Below, piece after piece: positions 30,063 to 32,814 of a stretch of DNA of 32,814 nucleotides (position 1 is the stretch's first letter; each line of letters starts with the position of its first letter). A model generated the notes under the pieces. The model saw nothing but the letters and a program-made list of their open reading frames with translations, made no database searches and had not been told where the DNA came from. The stretch is from Prevotellaceae bacterium UBA5903 (GTDB lineage Bacteria; Bacteroidota; Bacteroidia; Bacteroidales; Bacteroidaceae). A program made the position numbers and the translations under genes. The stretch lies in NCBI GenBank assembly GCA_002431845.1, contig DJEH01000138.1:6989-39802 (forward strand), given 5' to 3'.

Positions 30063-32693
30063 ATGAATATTAAAATCAGCAATGCCAACCAACCATCATG
30101 GAGGGTGGTAAACGTGAAAAGCCACATCCCAGAGGCTTTGAAGAAACTCGACGAAATTGCTCATAACTTGTGGTGGGCATGGAACACCGAAGCTCTGCAA
30201 CTCTTTGCAAGTCTTGACGAAGACCTTTGGAAAAAGGTAAACCGCAATCCTATCGACTTGCTTCGTAGCATTGATTACGATCGCTTAATCGAACTCTCAA
30301 AAGACGACGATGTAATCGAAAGAATGAATCGCGTATATAGCGACTTCCGCAAGTATATGGATGTTAAGCCTAACCCAAACCGCGCTTCGGTTGCTTATTT
30401 CTGCATGGAATATGGCTTAAACCACGTGCTGAAAATTTATTCGGGCGGTCTTGGCATCCTTGCTGGCGACTACTTGAAAGAGGCTTCGGATAGCAATGTC
30501 GATATGGTTGCAGTGGGTTTCCTCTATCGTTATGGCTACTTTACTCAAACCCTCTCAATGGATGGTCAGCAAATAGCTAACTATGAGGCGCAAGACTTTG
30601 ACCGTCTGCCTATCGAACGTGTACTCGACAAAGAAGGCAACCAGGTAATAGTAGATGTGCCTTATCCCAACTTTATGGTACATGCAGCTCTGTGGGTGGC
30701 TAATGTGGGCCGTATCAAACTTTACTTGCTCGATACTGACCACGAGATGAACTCAGAATTTGACCGTCGTATTACTCACTCGCTTTATGGTGGCGATTGG
30801 GAAAACCGCATCAAACAAGAGTACTTGCTCGGTATTGGTGGTATGCTTGCTCTTAAAAAACTGGGCATTAAAAAGGATATCTATCACTGCAACGAAGGCC
30901 ATGCAGCCCTTTGCAATGTGCAGCGCCTTGCTGACTATGTTGAGAGCGGTTTAACCTTCGATCAAGCACTCGAACTTGTTCGCTCATCTTCGCTTTACAC
31001 CGTACACACTCCAGTGCCTGCAGGTCACGACTACTTTGACGAGGGCTTGTTTAACAAGTACATGAACCAGTTCCCCGCTCGTTTGGGCATTTCATGGGAC
31101 GACTTTATGGGACTTGGTCGCACCAATCCCGATGATAAAGGCGAGAAATTCTGTATGTCTACCTTCCTCTGCAAAACTTGCCAAGAGGTGAATGGTGTGA
31201 GCTGGTTGCACGGCTTGGTATCTCGCGAAATGTTCAAGGGTATTTGGCCTGGCTATATGCCTTCGTACACTCACCCCGACCATGCAGAGCGTAGCCACGA
31301 CGAATGGTTTAAAATTTACAATCCTCATCCAGAGGAGAGCCACGTGGGATATGTTACTAATGGTGTTCACTTCCCCACATGGTGTGCCAAAGAGTGGCAA
31401 GCAGTGTATGCTAAGTACTTGGGTAAGGAATATATCCACGACCAAAGCAACGAAAAGATTTGGGAGAAGATATACAATGTGCCCGACGAGGTAATTTGGA
31501 ACACTCGCGTAACGCTTAAGAACAAACTCATTGACTACATACGTGCTCGCTTCCGCGAAAACTGGTTGAAGAACCAAGGTGACCCTTCACTCGTTGTAAG
31601 TTTGCTTGACAAAATCAACCCCAATGCATTGCTTATTGGTTTTGCTCGTCGTTTTGCCACTTATAAGCGTGCACACTTACTCTTCTCAGATCTTGACCGC
31701 TTGTCGAAGATTGTAAACAACCCCGACTATCCTGTGCAGTTTATCTTTGCAGGTAAAGCACACCCAGCCGATGGTGCAGGTCAAGGCTTGATTAAGAAGA
31801 TATACGAGATTTCGCAACGCCCCGAGTTTATGGGCAAAATTCTCTTCCTCGATAACTACGATATGCAGGTGGCACGTCGCTTGGTATCGGGCGTAGATAT
31901 TTGGATGAACACCCCAACACGTCCTCTCGAAGCCAGTGGTACATCGGGCGAAAAAGCCTTGATGAATGGTGTGGTAAACCTCAGTGTACTCGACGGATGG
32001 TGGTACGAGGGCTATCGCGAAGGAGCGGGTTGGGCATTGACCGATCGCCGCACTTACGAAAACCAAGGTTACCAAGACAAATTGGACGCATCTACTATCT
32101 ACTCAATGCTTGAGCAAGAGATTATTCCTCTTTACTATGCTCGTAATCGCAAGGGATACTCAGAGAATTGGGTTCGTACAGTAAAGAACTCTATCGCTGG
32201 CATTGCTCCACACTACACCATGAAGCGTCAGCTTGACGACTACTACGACCGCTTCTACAACCCAGAGGCTAAGCGTTTTAAGGTGCTCTCTGCTAACGAT
32301 AACCAAGTGGCAAAAGAAATTGCTGCATGGAAGGAGAGCGTGGCTCAACGTTGGGACGACATCAAGGTGGTAAGCACCGAAAAGAGCGAAAACTTACAGA
32401 ATGGCGCACTTATCAGTGGTAAGGAATTTGCTGTGAAACATGTAATCGACGAACAAGGTCTTGACGATGCTATCGGCGTAGACTTGGTTATCTTGTCGGG
32501 TGCAGAGGGTAAAGAAGAAATCTACACCGTAATGCCTATGAATGTAACAGGACATGAAGGCAACCTCTATACCTTTGAACTCACAGCAAGCGTTGATCTT
32601 GCTGGTAGCTATAAGGTGGCATACCGCATGTATCCAAAGAATAAGATGTTACCCAACCGTCAAGACTTCTGCTACGTGCGTTGGTTTAACTAA
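30063..32693 (+). CDS. Alpha-glucan (glycogen/maltodextrin) phosphorylase, GT35
   Basis: 876 residues of the shorter bacterial phosphorylase type (TIGR02094-like). The N-terminus PEALKKLDEIAHNLWWAWN and the FCMEYGLNHVLKIYSGGLGILAGDYLK region are typical. The pyridoxal-phosphate lysine is expected to be Lys631 in EASGTSGEKALMNG. The enzyme releases glucose-1-phosphate from storage glucan in the cytoplasm. The C-terminal about 100 residues after the catalytic core appear to be an extra beta-rich part (VDLVILSGAEGKEEIYTV through CYVRWF). A strong terminator lies 46 bases after the stop. Confidence 0.93.
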   Translation: MNIKISNANQPSWRVVNVKSHIPEALKKLDEIAHNLWWAWNTEALQLFASLDEDLWKKVNRNPIDLLRSIDYDRLIELSKDDDVIERMNRVYSDFRKYMDVKPNPNRASVAYFCMEYGLNHVLKIYSGGLGILAGDYLKEASDSNVDMVAVGFLYRYGYFTQTLSMDGQQIANYEAQDFDRLPIERVLDKEGNQVIVDVPYPNFMVHAALWVANVGRIKLYLLDTDHEMNSEFDRRITHSLYGGDWENRIKQEYLLGIGGMLALKKLGIKKDIYHCNEGHAALCNVQRLADYVESGLTFDQALELVRSSSLYTVHTPVPAGHDYFDEGLFNKYMNQFPARLGISWDDFMGLGRTNPDDKGEKFCMSTFLCKTCQEVNGVSWLHGLVSREMFKGIWPGYMPSYTHPDHAERSHDEWFKIYNPHPEESHVGYVTNGVHFPTWCAKEWQAVYAKYLGKEYIHDQSNEKIWEKIYNVPDEVIWNTRVTLKNKLIDYIRARFRENWLKNQGDPSLVVSLLDKINPNALLIGFARRFATYKRAHLLFSDLDRLSKIVNNPDYPVQFIFAGKAHPADGAGQGLIKKIYEISQRPEFMGKILFLDNYDMQVARRLVSGVDIWMNTPTRPLEASGTSGEKALMNGVVNLSVLDGWWYEGYREGAGWALTDRRTYENQGYQDKLDASTIYSMLEQEIIPLYYARNRKGYSENWVRTVKNSIAGIAPHYTMKRQLDDYYDRFYNPEAKRFKVLSANDNQVAKEIAAWKESVAQRWDDIKVVSTEKSENLQNGALISGKEFAVKHVIDEQGLDDAIGVDLVILSGAEGKEEIYTVMPMNVTGHEGNLYTFELTASVDLAGSYKVAYRMYPKNKMLPNRQDFCYVRWFN

Positions 32694-32739
32694 GGTTGAA
32701 ATGTGCGTTGCGTAAGCATCACACATAAAGATAAAATAC

Positions 32740-32785
32740 AAAGACTTGTCTGCCGCCTATTTAAGGTGGCTGACAAGTCTTTTTG
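32740..32785 (+). terminator. Intrinsic terminator after alpha-glucan phosphorylase
   Basis: AAAGACTTGTC (32740-32750) pairs with GACAAGTCTTT (32772-32782), and the inner GCC/GGC and CCT/AGG pairs extend the stem around an ATTTA loop. A T-run ends the structure. This is a strong rho-independent terminator. Confidence 0.85.
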
Positions 32786-32814
32786 ACAAACAAGTAGGTG
32801 TTCATAATTATTTT

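Noticed and set aside
31092..31577. 161-codon minus-strand reading frame
   Set aside because: It lies entirely inside the alpha-glucan phosphorylase gene, whose protein motifs are clear on the plus strand.

Overview
The window looks like a chromosomal segment of a low-GC member of the Bacteroidales, most likely Prevotellaceae. This is inferred from gene content: a SPOR lipoprotein, VorB-type 2-oxoacid:ferredoxin oxidoreductase, GT3-type glycogen synthase, a kinase-RapZ fusion and a YtxH/holin-family cassette. Starts generally lack Shine-Dalgarno sequences, and several intergenic regions carry the Bacteroidetes promoter form TTTG-N19-TAnnTTTG. I ran no database search. Family names come from motifs I can see and from general knowledge of the families.

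Layout. (1) 1-5783, plus strand: the tail of a surface-polysaccharide operon with an outer-membrane export protein (cut by the window edge), a Wzz-like chain-length protein, a Wzy-like polymerase, a Wzx-like flippase and two family 2 glycosyltransferases. (2) 5784-6238: a convergent intergenic region holding the first of two copies of an unusual composite repeat, followed by a long hairpin. (3) 6239-7345, minus strand: a three-gene membrane cassette (small hypothetical, holin-family protein, YtxH protein). (4) 7662-10576, plus strand: SPOR lipoprotein, rlmN and pdxA. (5) 10654-15326, plus strand: a cassette of nucleotidyltransferase, ATP-grasp enzyme, CDP-alcohol phosphotransferase, UPF0104-type membrane protein and HAD hydrolase, then a TSCPD protein. 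It resembles a pathway that activates and transfers a polar head group, but its product is unknown. (6) 15340-17277: small genes on both strands, including an acyltransferase and a C_GCAxxG_C_C protein. (7) 17310-20895, minus strand: a 2-oxoacid:ferredoxin oxidoreductase operon with its ferredoxin, a TPR-like protein and an embedded small membrane protein. (8) 21047-27288, minus strand: a six-gene run of bifunctional nuclease, RsmE, an unknown anchored protein, an ABC ATPase and permease, and a sugar-kinase/RapZ fusion, bounded by a canonical promoter and an intrinsic terminator. (9) 27289-28284: a large intergenic region with the second composite repeat. (10) 28285-32693, plus strand: glycogen synthase and alpha-glucan phosphorylase, ending in a strong terminator.

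The most unusual signal is the pair of composite repeats. Each holds five copies of a 16-bp palindrome (AAGGATACGTATCCTT or close variants) at an exact 23-bp period. Each array is flanked by the same conserved boxes in the same order and orientation. In the second copy, one spacer is inverted relative to the other seven. One copy lies between converging genes and the other upstream of the glycogen promoter. This suggests a dispersed intergenic element or a multi-site protein-binding array rather than a simple operator. A second point of interest is the lipid-headgroup-like cassette, in which both the CDP-alcohol phosphotransferase motif and the HAD catalytic motif depart from the textbook form.
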